Numbered from the stretch's first letter, positions 1 through 8,851 are shown. The stretch: 45,374 bases of DNA from an uncultured Clostridia bacterium (GCA_934463165.1 CAKSJG010000024.1:1-45374); one strand, 5' to 3'. A program made the numbers and translations. The notes: generated from the letters alone by a model not told the origin.

Positions 1-20
1 TCATTTTACAAATTAATTCG

Positions 21-210
21 GATTAAACGCAAGGGACAGTGCCTCCCCTGTGCAAGGGGAGGTGAGTTGCACAGCAACTCGGAGGGGTTGTAAATATTTA
101 ACTTAAGCAAAATTTATTTTAAAAATGCAGATATGTTTTTAACAATCCCTCAGTCAGCTGCGCTGACAGCTCCCTTTACACAAGGGCGCCGTTATTTCTT
201 GCGTTTAATC
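21..210 (+). repeat. Family A TIR-bounded repeat, copy A1
   Basis: A unit of about 190 bp bounded by inverted ends, TTAAACGCAAG at the left and CTTGCGTTTAA at the right. Inside are a GC-rich stem (CTCCCCTGTGCAAGGGGAG), an AT-rich middle and a second stem (CAGTCAGCTGCGCTGACAG). Near-identical units lie at 3149-3337, 29285-29450, 30951-31119, 39998-40183 and, in opposite orientation, 43749-43935. It has no coding capacity and is MITE-like in form. Confidence 0.8.
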
Positions 211-235
211 GTATTATTTTGTTTATTTAATGCGC

Positions 236-388
236 CGGAACGGTGTGGTCACCGTTCCCTACAAATAATTTAATAGATATTTTTCAATTGATAAATTGGT
301 TTAATTGTGAATATGTAATAAGATTCTATTTAACAATTAATTACAACCCTGCAATGACTGTGTAGGGAACGGTGCCCACACCGTTCCG
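236..388. repeat. Family B TIR-bounded repeat, copy B1
   Basis: About 150 bp of AT-rich DNA bounded by inverted copies of CGGAACGGTGTGG..CACCGTTCC, each end itself a hairpin. The same arrangement recurs at 37952-38105 and, degenerate, at 43959-44099. Single ends occur near 31145 and 45040. It encodes nothing recognisable. Confidence 0.7.
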
Positions 389-447
389 CATGCACAACAC
401 ATATACTTTATATGATTAAAGGCAATGAATTTATATGTCCGACTGTT

Positions 448-517
448 CGTAGGGGCAGATATTATCTGCCCGAAAATAACGTGTAAACAAGTGTGCGGAT
501 AATATCCGCCCCTGCGC
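448..517. repeat. Family C palindromic repeat pair, copy C1
   Basis: Two hairpins of the type GTAGGGGC[A/G]GATATTATC..GCCC in inverted orientation, about 70 bp in all. Further pairs lie at 3036-3106 and 30839-30907, and single arms near 29218, 31241, 40229, 43688 and 45125. From 518 to 680 I see only AT-rich DNA and, near 540-556, a fragment of the family H arm (GTATACCCTAACC). Confidence 0.65.
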
Positions 518-680
518 GGTAATTTATAATAAACTTCTCAAAAGTATACCCTAACCGCGATGCCTACATCACTATACGTTCGATAAATAAACATTAATTC
601 ATTATAACCATTATACCATAAAATCAAAAAAATGTCCAATACATATATTTAACGAATATGTATAATTTTTTATACAATAT

Positions 681-718
681 AAAAAGGACGGGATATATTT
701 TTCATACCCTGTCCTTTA
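681..718 (-). terminator. Rho-independent terminator for the SLH gene
   Basis: A near-perfect stem of AAAGGACAGGG against CCCGTCCTTT is followed on the minus strand by TTTTTATATT. It lies about 35 bp past the stop codon of the SLH protein gene at 752. Confidence 0.75.
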
Positions 719-751
719 TGCGGCAGTGTTACCGCTTAAAAATCCAAATCA

Positions 752-1990
752 TTATTCGGCGATTGCTCTGTTTAAGAATGTAACAATCTGTCCGCGGCTG
801 CAAATAGTGTCGGGAGAGAATGTTGTTTCGGATGTTCCGCTTGTAACATTTTCGTCCACTGCCCATGCAACAGCCTCGGCATAGTCGCTGTCTGCGGATA
901 CATCGTCAAAAAGCTCGGATGTATCGGCATCGGGTGCGCCTGCATATATCCAAAGGTATGTAACCGTTGAAGCTCTTGTGCACGGTGTGTTTGCGTCAAA
1001 GGTTTCGCCCTCAACCATACCGTTTTCATATGCCCAAAGAGCAGCATTGTAATAATAATCCGTCGGCTGAACGTCAGTAAACGGATTTTCAACCGTCGGC
1101 TTCGGAGATCCTACAGCGCGGTAAAGGAATGTGAGTATCTGACCTCTTATGCACACATCATCCGGAGAGAATGTCGTGTCGGAGGTTCCTGTCGTGATCT
1201 TCTTTTCAACAGCCCATTTTACGGCATCGGCATAATAAGCGCCGTCTGCAACGTCGCTGAATTTCGGAGCGGTAACCGGCGTATCGTCTTTCGGCTGATC
1301 GGGCTCTGTTGTGCCTTTGTTATCGTCGGTTTTTTCTTCCGGCATTCCGACAACCTTGGTTACAAGCATAGTTGTTGTTTCATGGTTGTATGTAAGTCTG
1401 AGGGTTCCTCTCATAAGTCCGAGATGGAACTTATCGGACGCGTCTCTTCTGCTGAAATCGTCCGTCCATTCAACCTTGGATCCGTTTGCTGCAGCTTTCT
1501 GAAGCTCTGCAATAAACTCTTCGTTTGAAACGTCGTTTGTTACGTAAAAACTCTTTATGCGTGCGCTTACCGAAGCCTTGTCTTCGTCAAGCTTTGCAAT
1601 ATCCGCATTTGCTTCTATCGCGTCACCCGTGAGCTTAGGTATTTTAATCATAACTATGTGTGTTGTCTTAAGACCTTCGCAGTCAAGATTCATGTTTGCA
1701 AAAATCTGACCGTCTTTTTCTGCCGTAGCGTTAACTGGTCTGTAGTTTGCAGGGTTATCGATTGTGATTTTAACACTGCTGCCTTCGGGGATGAGAGTTC
1801 TGATAGCGAATAAGAATTCATCCATTGAAGTGTTGTTTCCGAGACCGAGCCCCTCCGCACCGGCGTCGATAGCTTTCTGAGCCGCTTTAAGCTCGCCGTT
1901 TAAGTCCTTTGCAGCTGCAAACGAAACCTGAGCAAATGCGCTCAGTGCAACGCAAAGTGCAATAAACAGCCCCATAATTTTCTTTGACAT
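752..1990 (-). CDS. Secreted SLH-domain surface protein
   Basis: A 412-residue exported protein. Residues 1-26 form a signal peptide (MSKKIMGLFIALCVALSAFA, then AxA-type cleavage). Residues about 48-215 hold two related modules of roughly 75 residues, each opening with an acidic 'S-x-E-E/D-F' helix and ending in TT-x-x-V-x-K-I/V-P-type strands; I do not recognise a named family. A Thr/Pro/Asp/Lys-rich linker (about 220-240) leads to three S-layer homology repeats (about 243-412, motifs FSDV, FTDV and FDDV with TFSPD and CxRGQI). SLH trimers anchor proteins to pyruvylated secondary cell-wall polymer, so this is probably a wall-attached protein. The start is supported by the signal peptide. A sigma-A promoter (2057-2085) and a terminator (681-718) make it monocistronic. 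SLH assignment is sure; the role of the N-terminal part is unknown. Confidence 0.9.
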   Translation of the reverse strand: MSKKIMGLFIALCVALSAFAQVSFAAAKDLNGELKAAQKAIDAGAEGLGLGNNTSMDEFLFAIRTLIPEGSSVKITIDNPANYRPVNATAEKDGQIFANMNLDCEGLKTTHIVMIKIPKLTGDAIEANADIAKLDEDKASVSARIKSFYVTNDVSNEEFIAELQKAAANGSKVEWTDDFSRRDASDKFHLGLMRGTLRLTYNHETTTMLVTKVVGMPEEKTDDNKGTTEPDQPKDDTPVTAPKFSDVADGAYYADAVKWAVEKKITTGTSDTTFSPDDVCIRGQILTFLYRAVGSPKPTVENPFTDVQPTDYYYNAALWAYENGMVEGETFDANTPCTRASTVTYLWIYAGAPDADTSELFDDVSADSDYAEAVAWAVDENVTSGTSETTFSPDTICSRGQIVTFLNRAIAE

Positions 1991-2056
1991 TATAAATTCC
2001 CCATTTCTTTAATTTTTTTGCGTGCACAAAATGTGCCGCCTGAATTTTACTGCATA

Positions 2057-2085
2057 ATTATACAATTTTTTTTCGTTAATTTCAA
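2057..2085 (-). promoter_or_regulatory. Sigma-A promoter of the SLH gene
   Basis: Read on the minus strand: TTGAAA (2085-2080), exactly 17 nt, TATAAT (2062-2057). The start codon is about 65 bp downstream at 1990. Confidence 0.75.
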
Positions 2086-2153
2086 TCCCAAAAGGCATAA
2101 CTTTTTGAATATTGTAACAACTCACAAAACGTGAAGTAAAAATTAGTCAATTA

Positions 2154-2960
2154 TTACTGATTTTGTATGCGCCATTGCTTCGGGCTCATTCCCGTTCCGT
2201 TTTTAAAAAAGTGAGAAAATGTGAACTGATCGTCATATCCGAGAGATGACGCAATGTATTTTATTTCATACGGTGTTTCCGTCAAAAGCTTTTTTGCCGC
2301 CGTTATTTTATGTTCCGAAATATATTTCTGCGGCGAGCAGTTCAAAAACTTTTTAAAAACCGCGCACAGATAACTGCAGTCAATGCCGATATGCTCTGCA
2401 GTTTCGGCAACCGTAATTTTTCGGTAAAGGTTTTCGTTTATGTATCTCACGGCCGATTCCGCATAAAGCTGTGACGGTGATTTATATTTATCTCTCGTAC
2501 ATCCGCATTTTATCAGTTCAGCGAGAGTCAAATACAAAAGCCCCGTCGCGCGCAGAGAGTTTCCGCTTCCGAAGTCGTACACAAGTGCGTTAAGACTTGA
2601 AAGGACATTGTCCGAAAAGTGCATAACCGGTCTTTTTGACGAGAGCCCCGCGCTTTTGAGATGCGATGCCGCGGCAATCCCGCGCAGTCCTATCCATGAA
2701 TAGCTCCACGGGTCGTCGGTGTCCGCTTTGTAAAACGTCGGGATGTCCGGCGGAATATAAAACAGCTCACCCGAAAAGATATTATAGCGTTTTTTCCCTA
2801 TTTCAAAAATTCCGCATCCGTGTGTTACGAAGTGAATAAGATGATAAGAACGCTTGTGCGGCCCGAAGGCATGACCGCTTTCGCAGTCCTGACTTCCGCA
2901 TTCAACGGGTATCAGATCATTCGATATTACATTGTCCGTATCAAAAATTTTAAAATGCAT
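2154..2960 (-). CDS. AraC-family transcriptional regulator
   Basis: 268 residues. The N-terminal part (about 1-150) looks like the cupin-type sensor of sugar-responsive AraC proteins, with alternating strands such as GCGIFEIGKKRYNIFSGELF and an IPP turn. The C-terminal 100 residues form the double helix-turn-helix (AVRYINENLYRKITVAETAE onward, second helix ending GYDDQFTFSHFFK, then GMSPKQWR). The ATG at 2960 has a GAGG ribosome site. It is isolated: SLH gene downstream, repeat block and a divergently oriented GH110-like gene upstream. It may control that glycosidase, but no operator is evident. The specific ligand is unknown. Confidence 0.9.
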   Translation of the reverse strand: MHFKIFDTDNVISNDLIPVECGSQDCESGHAFGPHKRSYHLIHFVTHGCGIFEIGKKRYNIFSGELFYIPPDIPTFYKADTDDPWSYSWIGLRGIAAASHLKSAGLSSKRPVMHFSDNVLSSLNALVYDFGSGNSLRATGLLYLTLAELIKCGCTRDKYKSPSQLYAESAVRYINENLYRKITVAETAEHIGIDCSYLCAVFKKFLNCSPQKYISEHKITAAKKLLTETPYEIKYIASSLGYDDQFTFSHFFKNGTGMSPKQWRIQNQ

Positions 2961-3035
2961 GTTATCGCCTCAGTTTCTTGCGTTTAATCGTATTATTTTG
3001 TATGTTTTATGCAAGGAACGCATATACACCGTGCT

Positions 3036-3106
3036 CGTAGGGGCAGATATCATCTGCCCGAAAAAATCATATGTAAATAAACGGGCGGATAATATCCGCC
3101 CCTACG
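3036..3106. repeat. Family C palindromic repeat pair, copy C2
   Basis: Same design as the pair at 448-517: CGTAGGGGCAGATATCATCTG at the left and an inverted partner ending CCCCTACG at the right, about 70 bp apart. Confidence 0.65.
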
Positions 3107-3148
3107 CGGTAATTAACAATGTACATTTCATTTTACAAATTAATTCGG

Positions 3149-3337
3149 ATTAAACGCAAGAAGCATTGCCTCCACTGTGCAAGGGGAGGTGGATTGCGAA
3201 GCAATCCGGAGGGGTTGTAAATATTAAGCTCTTGCAAAATTTATTTCTAAAATGCAGATATGTTTTAACAATCCCTCAGTCAGCTGACGCTGACAGCTCC
3301 CTTTACACAAGGGCGCCGTTATTTCTTGCGTTTAACC
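3149..3337 (+). repeat. Family A TIR-bounded repeat, copy A2
   Basis: TIRs ATTAAACGCAAGAAG and ATTTCTTGCGTTTAA bound the same internal stems as the copy at 21-210. The intergenic stretch 2961-3462 is otherwise AT-rich and shows nothing else except the family C pair. Confidence 0.8.
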
Positions 3338-3462
3338 GTATCCTTTATCATTTTCATCATAATGATATGATACCATATTTTAACATGTTTTGCAACAACT
3401 TTAATATGTATTTTTTTCTCGGTTGAATTTATAATTAAAAAAAGACATAGGTGATTATAAAA

Positions 3463-3516
3463 ATGATAAGAACTAATAAAGAAGACAGTCATCCTACAGA
3501 AAGAGGTTTGTTATGA
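3463..3516 (+). CDS. Possible 17-codon upstream ORF coupled to the GH110-like gene
   Basis: ATG at 3463 follows a weak AGGTG site and runs 17 codons to a TGA that overlaps the next gene's ATG as ATGA. The glycosidase ribosome site (AAAGAGG) lies inside it. This may be a leader peptide giving translational coupling, or chance; nothing in the peptide is recognisable. Confidence 0.3.
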   Translation: MIRTNKEDSHPTERGLL

Positions 3517-5195
3517 TAAATACGGAATTTAAAAACTGTAACTGTGTTGGCGGGTACAAAGATGCAACACTTGCGGTTTTTGACATGATAAATTCGTGTA
3601 ACGACGGTGATACTTTGCATCTCGGCGGAGGTGAGATGCACTTTTTTCCGGATATGGCATTTATAAAAGAATATTATATATCCAATAATGATTATAGCCT
3701 GAAATCAATAGCATTTCCGATCATCAATAAAAAGAATGTTACTATTGACGGTGACGGCTGCAGGTTGATTTTCCATGGGGACATAATGCCGTTTGTTATT
3801 GATAATTGCGAAAATATTACCGTAAAAAATATTTCCGTTGATTATGATGAGCCTATGTATTTTGAGGCTGAAATCATAGACTCATCCGAAAAATTCGTTG
3901 ATATGAAGTTTAACAGTAAATTTTTCCACTGCGATATAGCTGACAGCAAATTTGTTTTCTACGGTAACGGTTGGAAAAAAGTGACCGATAAGGTTCTTTC
4001 ATTGGAATTCAATCCTGACACGAAGAGACCGGATCCATATGCACCGACATATTTTGTTTCACTGTCAAAAGATAAGAATACCGGTTTTATGTCGGAACTG
4101 TACAGATATTTATCCGTATCGAAGATAGGCGATAATATCATTCGCCTGGAAGGCGATATTAACTACAAGCACAAAATCGGAAATCGTTGGGTGTGCATTC
4201 ATAATGACAGAACCCTCCCGGGTATGTTCGTTACCGAGAGCAGGAATGTTTGCATAGAAAACATTAATATGTTTCACGCGCGTTCTATGGGAATTATATG
4301 CCAATTAGCAGAGAATATAACGCTTGATAATGTCAAGATGGTTCCGTCTGAGGGGCGGATTTTGTCGGTGACTGCAGACGCAACTCATTTTGTGAATTGC
4401 AGCGGAACGGTTAACATAAGGAATTGCGTGTTTGAGAGTATGATGGATGACGCTTGCAATGTTCACGGAATATATATGCCTGTTGATAAAAAGATTAACG
4501 ATACAAAAGTCCTTCTGAGATTTGGACATCATCAACAATATGGGATAAATATATTTAAAAAAGGAGACGTAATTCAGTTTGTTGATAACGAAACAATGGC
4601 AATATACGGAAATTTGACCGTAAAATCATCAACTTTGGTTTCGGGAAAATTTTTAATGCTGGAAACAGAAGAAAAGCTGCCGTCAGATATGAAGGTTGGG
4701 CATATTATAGAAAACGGGACACGTATGCCGTATGTTCATTTTAAAAATTGCCGTTGCGGATATAACCGTCCCAGGGGATTTCTTATAACAACGTGTAAGG
4801 GGGCACTCGTGGAGGGGTGCACATTTTACAATATGTGTGAGGCTATAAGTATGAATGGTGACGCTGACAGCTGGTTTGAAAGCGGTCCGTGCAACAATAT
4901 CATAATAAAGAATAATAATTTTGATAATGCGGCATATGCGGGCTCTTATGCCATTGTATGCAATCCGCCGAAAAGCAGGGATAATGTATACTATCACCAT
5001 AATATACTTGTTGAAAATAACGTGTTCAGAATGCACGAAAAAAGGATTGCCTATTTAAGTAACAGTTCTGATATCACATTTAAAAATAACAGCTTTATTG
5101 AAGATAAATCATTGCCGTCACACCCTGACGTTCAATGCGAGGGCGGCTTTTGCGTTAAAAACTGTAAAGGCTTTTCTAATGACAACAGCATTTGA
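3513..5195 (+). CDS. GH110-like alpha-1,3-galactosidase (parallel beta-helix)
   Basis: 560 residues with parallel beta-helix character throughout: repeated short turns such as KNVTIDGDG, CENITVKN, ITLDNVKM and TVNIRNCVFE. The opening (ISNNDYSLKSIAFPI, then FVIDNCENITVKN) and the segment ADATHF...MMDD...NVHGIY match what I know of GH110 alpha-1,3-galactosidases, which remove terminal alpha-1,3-galactose as in blood-group B and linear Gal-alpha-1,3-Gal. D289, D312 and D313 have the spacing of the three catalytic aspartates reported for that family (from memory). GH110 enzymes are usually exported, but here there is no signal peptide, which suggests action on imported oligosaccharides. The ATG at 3513 has AAAGAGG at 6-nt spacing. 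It precedes a GH4 gene on the same strand. Family is likely; substrate is inferred. Confidence 0.75.
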   Translation: MINTEFKNCNCVGGYKDATLAVFDMINSCNDGDTLHLGGGEMHFFPDMAFIKEYYISNNDYSLKSIAFPIINKKNVTIDGDGCRLIFHGDIMPFVIDNCENITVKNISVDYDEPMYFEAEIIDSSEKFVDMKFNSKFFHCDIADSKFVFYGNGWKKVTDKVLSLEFNPDTKRPDPYAPTYFVSLSKDKNTGFMSELYRYLSVSKIGDNIIRLEGDINYKHKIGNRWVCIHNDRTLPGMFVTESRNVCIENINMFHARSMGIICQLAENITLDNVKMVPSEGRILSVTADATHFVNCSGTVNIRNCVFESMMDDACNVHGIYMPVDKKINDTKVLLRFGHHQQYGINIFKKGDVIQFVDNETMAIYGNLTVKSSTLVSGKFLMLETEEKLPSDMKVGHIIENGTRMPYVHFKNCRCGYNRPRGFLITTCKGALVEGCTFYNMCEAISMNGDADSWFESGPCNNIIIKNNNFDNAAYAGSYAIVCNPPKSRDNVYYHHNILVENNVFRMHEKRIAYLSNSSDITFKNNSFIEDKSLPSHPDVQCEGGFCVKNCKGFSNDNSI

Positions 5196-5430
5196 TGGCT
5201 GTGTTGTTGCAATATACCGGTCAAAGCTGTAATTAATATGAACAAATACACAGTGCCTATATATTATGCCAAAGGTAGCTGAGCTTTTGTATAAACGAAT
5301 CCGAAAAATAACTGTAAAATATCACTAAAAATATAATTGCAGTTATTAAATATAAAAATTTAAAGAAAGGAAAAGTATGATACAATTATCTTTAGGATGA
5401 TGATAATTATATTATACGGGTGTGTATGCT

Positions 5431-6750
5431 ATGAAAATTACTTTTATGGGAGCAGGCAGCACTGTTTTTGCCAAAAACGTTTTGGGAGACTGTATGCTTG
5501 CGGACAGCCTGCATGATATTGAAATCTCACTTTATGACATTGACGGCGAAAGACTTGACGAAAGCTTTATGCTTATTAATGCCATAAACGATAACTGCAA
5601 TGAGGGACGCGCAACGGTTGAAAAATTCCTCGGCGTTGAAAACAGAAAAGACGCGCTCAGAGGTGCCGACTTCGTTGTCAATGCAATTCAGGTCGGAGGA
5701 TATGACCCCTGCACGATAATAGATTTTGAGATCCCGAAAAAATACGGTCTCCGTCAGACCATAGGCGATACTCTCGGAATAGGCGGAATCATGAGAGCGC
5801 TCAGAACAATCCCCGTTCTTGAAGATTTTGCAAGAGATATCGAAGAAGTTTGCCCCGACGCATGGTTTTTGAATTACACAAACCCCATGGCGATGCTCAC
5901 GGGTTATATGCAAAGATATACAAAGGTAAAGACGATAGGCCTTTGCCACAGCGTTCAGGTCTGCACAAGCGGTCTGCTTGAAAAGCTCGGCATCGAGACG
6001 GACGGCTTCGGCGATCTCATAGCCGGAATCAACCACATGGGCTGGCTTCTAGAGGTTAAAGATCTAAATGGCAATGACCTTTATCCGCTTATCCGCGAAA
6101 AGGCTGCAGAAAAAAATGCCTCCGAAAAGCATCCCGATATGGTAAGATTTGAATATATAAGACGTTTCGGATATTATTGCACGGAGAGCAGCGAGCATAA
6201 TGCCGAATATAATCCGTTCTTCATAAAATCAAAATATCCCGAGCTTACAGATAAATATAACATTCCGCTTGACGAATATCCGAGAAGATGCATAAATCAG
6301 ATTGAAGGGTGGAAGAAACAGAAAGAAGAGCTTTTTGCCGGCGGAAAGATAGAGCATGAAAGAAGCCGTGAATACGCGTCAAGAATAATTGAGGCAATGG
6401 TTACAAACAACCCGTATAAAATCGGCGGAAACGTAATCAACAGCGGGCTTATCACAAACCTGCCGCATAACGCATGCGTTGAGGTTCCGTGCATGGTAGA
6501 CGCGATGGGTATTCATCCTACTGTTATAGGTGACCTGCCGGAGCAGCTTGCCGCAATGAACAGAACCAACATCAATCCTCAGCTTCTGACAATACAGGCA
6601 GCACGCACACGCAAAAGGGAAGATATATACATGGCTGCAATGCTTGATCCCCACACCGGAGGAGAGCTGTCTGTGGATGATATAGCAGCTATGTGCGATG
6701 AGCTTATAGAGGCGCATCAGGCAAAAGGATATATGAGGGAATATAAATAA
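5431..6750 (+). CDS. GH4 family glycosidase, MelA-type alpha-galactosidase likely
   Basis: 439 residues from ATG 5431. GH4 enzymes are cytoplasmic, NAD+- and metal-dependent and work by oxidation-elimination. Seen here: a dinucleotide-binding start (ITFMGAGST, residues 3-11), NYTNPMAM at 148-155, LCHSVQ at 171-176 (C172 as likely metal ligand) and GINHMGW at 199-205 (H202). The CHSVQ form is that of the alpha-galactosidase (MelA) branch rather than the 6-phospho-alpha-glucosidase branch. A GTG nine bases upstream (5422) would add MYA, but that GTG lies in the putative ribosome site GGGTG, so ATG 5431 is preferred. It lies behind the GH110-like gene and ends one base from the convergent AraC gene. 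Both enzymes could release galactose from imported host glycans. Exact linkage is not shown. Confidence 0.85.
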   Translation: MKITFMGAGSTVFAKNVLGDCMLADSLHDIEISLYDIDGERLDESFMLINAINDNCNEGRATVEKFLGVENRKDALRGADFVVNAIQVGGYDPCTIIDFEIPKKYGLRQTIGDTLGIGGIMRALRTIPVLEDFARDIEEVCPDAWFLNYTNPMAMLTGYMQRYTKVKTIGLCHSVQVCTSGLLEKLGIETDGFGDLIAGINHMGWLLEVKDLNGNDLYPLIREKAAEKNASEKHPDMVRFEYIRRFGYYCTESSEHNAEYNPFFIKSKYPELTDKYNIPLDEYPRRCINQIEGWKKQKEELFAGGKIEHERSREYASRIIEAMVTNNPYKIGGNVINSGLITNLPHNACVEVPCMVDAMGIHPTVIGDLPEQLAAMNRTNINPQLLTIQAARTRKREDIYMAAMLDPHTGGELSVDDIAAMCDELIEAHQAKGYMREYK

Positions 6751-6751
6751 A

Positions 6752-7603
6752 TTATTTTTTTAAATCCGACGGGTTTATACCCGTCTCACGCTTATACGTG
6801 TTTGAAAAATATGCCTGACTGCTGAATCCCAAAAAATCGGATACCTCACTTACCGTTTTTCCGCATTTCAGCATTTCGGAAGCCGACGATATCTTAAGCT
6901 TTAAAAAATACTTGTGCACTCCGATGCCCGAGTATTTTGAAAAAAGCCTTTTGAGCGTTGCTTCGCTGACGTTGCAATATGATGCAATATCGGCAATTGT
7001 GAGGGCAGAGCAGACCTTCTGATTCATATAGCTTACCGCTTTTGCATATGTGTCCGATTCGGGCGTGGATATCTTTTCTATCGTCCGGGTGTTGTCCGCC
7101 AGTGAGAGCAGCAGCTCATATATATATGAAGTAACGCTTTGGGCATATCCCTCGTCACGGTCAAACGCAATAAGGTATTGAGCAAAATACGGCGCTTTTT
7201 GGCAGTCAATACTGTATTTAAGAATAATATCGTCCATGTATTCCGTCATGGATGATATTATTTTTTTCTGCAGGGAAGAAAGCGCAAAAACCTTGTTTTT
7301 CAAAAAATCGGATATCTTCCCCTCAAGCGAGAACGAAAATATCAAAAGGTGCGCGCCGCCGCGTGACGAGACTTCAAACTTATGCATTTCAAGCGGCATA
7401 TGACATATGAGGTCGCCGCTTTTGAGCTCATATATTCTTCCGTCAGCAGAAACGCGTATCTCCCCGTCACGTACATACATAAACTCCCAGAAATTATGCG
7501 CTTCACCCGTAAAGGTGAAGCCTTTGTCATAAAACGGAGCAAATAAAGAATAGAAGTTGCGTATGTATGCAATGTTGTTTACCGGGTGCGGATTCCAGAT
7601 CAT
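6752..7603 (-). CDS. AraC-family transcriptional regulator
   Basis: 283 residues. An N-terminal cupin-like sensor (HNFWEFMYVRDGEIRVSADG, about residues 36-55, then GDLICHMPLEMHKFE) is followed by a C-terminal double helix-turn-helix (YMNQKVCSALTIADIASYCN; second helix VSDFLGFSSQAYFSNTYKRE; GINPSDLKK end). It is divergent from the hexosamine kinase gene at 7775, and the 171-bp gap has three AATATCAT-type boxes. This makes it the likely regulator of the kinase/NagB-ROK pair. It ends tail to tail with the GH4 gene, one base apart. The inducer is probably a host-glycan sugar (inference). Confidence 0.9.
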   Translation of the reverse strand: MIWNPHPVNNIAYIRNFYSLFAPFYDKGFTFTGEAHNFWEFMYVRDGEIRVSADGRIYELKSGDLICHMPLEMHKFEVSSRGGAHLLIFSFSLEGKISDFLKNKVFALSSLQKKIISSMTEYMDDIILKYSIDCQKAPYFAQYLIAFDRDEGYAQSVTSYIYELLLSLADNTRTIEKISTPESDTYAKAVSYMNQKVCSALTIADIASYCNVSEATLKRLFSKYSGIGVHKYFLKLKISSASEMLKCGKTVSEVSDFLGFSSQAYFSNTYKRETGINPSDLKK

Positions 7604-7665
7604 AATATCACCTGCCTGTAATTGAGCCGAAATTACATATATCTGACCCGAAAAGGTATAGATAT

Positions 7666-7728
7666 ATGATATTGGTTATGTTATACTTTATAATATCATA
7701 AATATGTGATTTTGTAAAGTAATATCAT
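7666..7728. promoter_or_regulatory. Candidate AraC operator boxes
   Basis: The octamer AATATCAT occurs at 7692-7699 and 7721-7728 as direct repeats 29 bp apart (near three helical turns), and inverted (ATGATATT) at 7666-7673. They sit between the divergent AraC and hexosamine-kinase genes, as expected for AraC half-sites. No clean -35/-10 pair was found for the kinase gene, as is common for activator-dependent promoters. Confidence 0.5.
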
Positions 7729-7774
7729 GAATAATTTTGCATTAAATAAAAATTAAAAAAAGCGGAGGCTTACA

Positions 7775-8851
7775 ATGAAAACAGATCTTAATAAAATTAT
7801 GGCAAAATTCAATATTGAGTCTGACATCACAAGCTATGGAAACGGTCATATCAACGACACGTATCTTACGGATACACCGAGATACATAATTCAGAGAATC
7901 AATACGGCAATATTTAAGAATCCCGATGAATTGATGGAAAACATCATGAATGTAACGGATTTTCTGAGAAATAAATTAATTGAAAACGGTGAAGATCCGG
8001 AGCGCGGAACGCTCACCGTCATAAAAACCGCCGACGGAAAAAACTATTTCAGAGCCAAAGACGGAAACTGCTTCAGGGTATATAAATTTATTGAAAATTC
8101 AAAGTCGATTGAAGACGGAAAGACATATAAAAATCTTTATGACGCTGGTGCAAGCTTCGGAAAATTTCAGAACATGCTGAAAGACTTCCCTGCCGATAAG
8201 CTTCATGAGACGATACCCGATTTTCATAACACTCCGAAAAGAGTCGAGGCTCTTAAGGCTGCTGTTGAAAGAGACGCGTCGGGCAGGGCGGCAAGCGTAA
8301 AAAAAGAGATAGACTTTGCCCTTGAAAATGCAAAGTTTGCCGATGTTGTCGTTAAAAATATTGCAAACGGCAGCATACCTCTTCGCGTAACTCACAATGA
8401 CACAAAAATAAACAATATTCTTTTTGATTCCGATACCGACGAGGCTCTTTGCGTAATAGACCTTGACACGGTTATGCCGGGCAGCATGCTTTACGATTTC
8501 GGCGATGCGCTCAGAATGGGCGCGTCAACCGGCGCGGAGGATGAAACGGACCTTACAAAGGTTCATTTTGATACCGAGGCTTTCAAACATTTTGCCGAGG
8601 GTTACCTCAGCGAAACAAAAGACTGCCTGACGGAAGCGGAAATTGACCTTCTCGGTTTTTCGGCAAAGCTTCTGACGTACGAATGCGGAATAAGATTCCT
8701 CACGGATTTTCTTGACGGCGATACGTACTTTAGGATTCACAGAGAAAATCACAATCTTGACCGCGCAAGAAATCAGTTTGCCCTGGTTGCCGAGATTGCC
8801 GAAAAAGAAGAAGAACTTAAAAATATTGTGAAAGGAATACTTGAAAAATGA
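7775..8851 (+). CDS. N-acetylhexosamine 1-kinase-like phosphotransferase (NahK type)
   Basis: 358 residues, aminoglycoside-phosphotransferase fold. The N-lobe opens with GNGHINDTY (residues 22-30) and YIIQRIN (38-43). The catalytic loop is VTHNDTKINNILF (205-217) with D209 as base, followed by VIDLDTVMPG (228-236) carrying the metal-binding aspartates. These features match NahK, which phosphorylates GlcNAc or GalNAc at the anomeric hydroxyl in the lacto-/galacto-N-biose pathway. Its length equals the family norm of about 360. A GCGGAGG ribosome site precedes the ATG. The stop overlaps the next start (ATGA), so the two are translationally coupled. Usual partners of the pathway (GH112 phosphorylase, GalT, GalE) are not in this window, so the acceptor sugar remains inferred. 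Confidence 0.8.
   Translation: MKTDLNKIMAKFNIESDITSYGNGHINDTYLTDTPRYIIQRINTAIFKNPDELMENIMNVTDFLRNKLIENGEDPERGTLTVIKTADGKNYFRAKDGNCFRVYKFIENSKSIEDGKTYKNLYDAGASFGKFQNMLKDFPADKLHETIPDFHNTPKRVEALKAAVERDASGRAASVKKEIDFALENAKFADVVVKNIANGSIPLRVTHNDTKINNILFDSDTDEALCVIDLDTVMPGSMLYDFGDALRMGASTGAEDETDLTKVHFDTEAFKHFAEGYLSETKDCLTEAEIDLLGFSAKLLTYECGIRFLTDFLDGDTYFRIHRENHNLDRARNQFALVAEIAEKEEELKNIVKGILEK

Noticed and set aside
21..3337. CRISPR-like repeats
   Set aside because: The repeats are long, dispersed and themselves palindromic; there are no regular spacers and no cas genes.
3166..3426. 86-codon plus-strand ORF in the gap before the GH110-like gene
   Set aside because: It is a translation of a family A repeat; the same peptide fragments appear in ORFs at 40025-40406 and 31034-31255.
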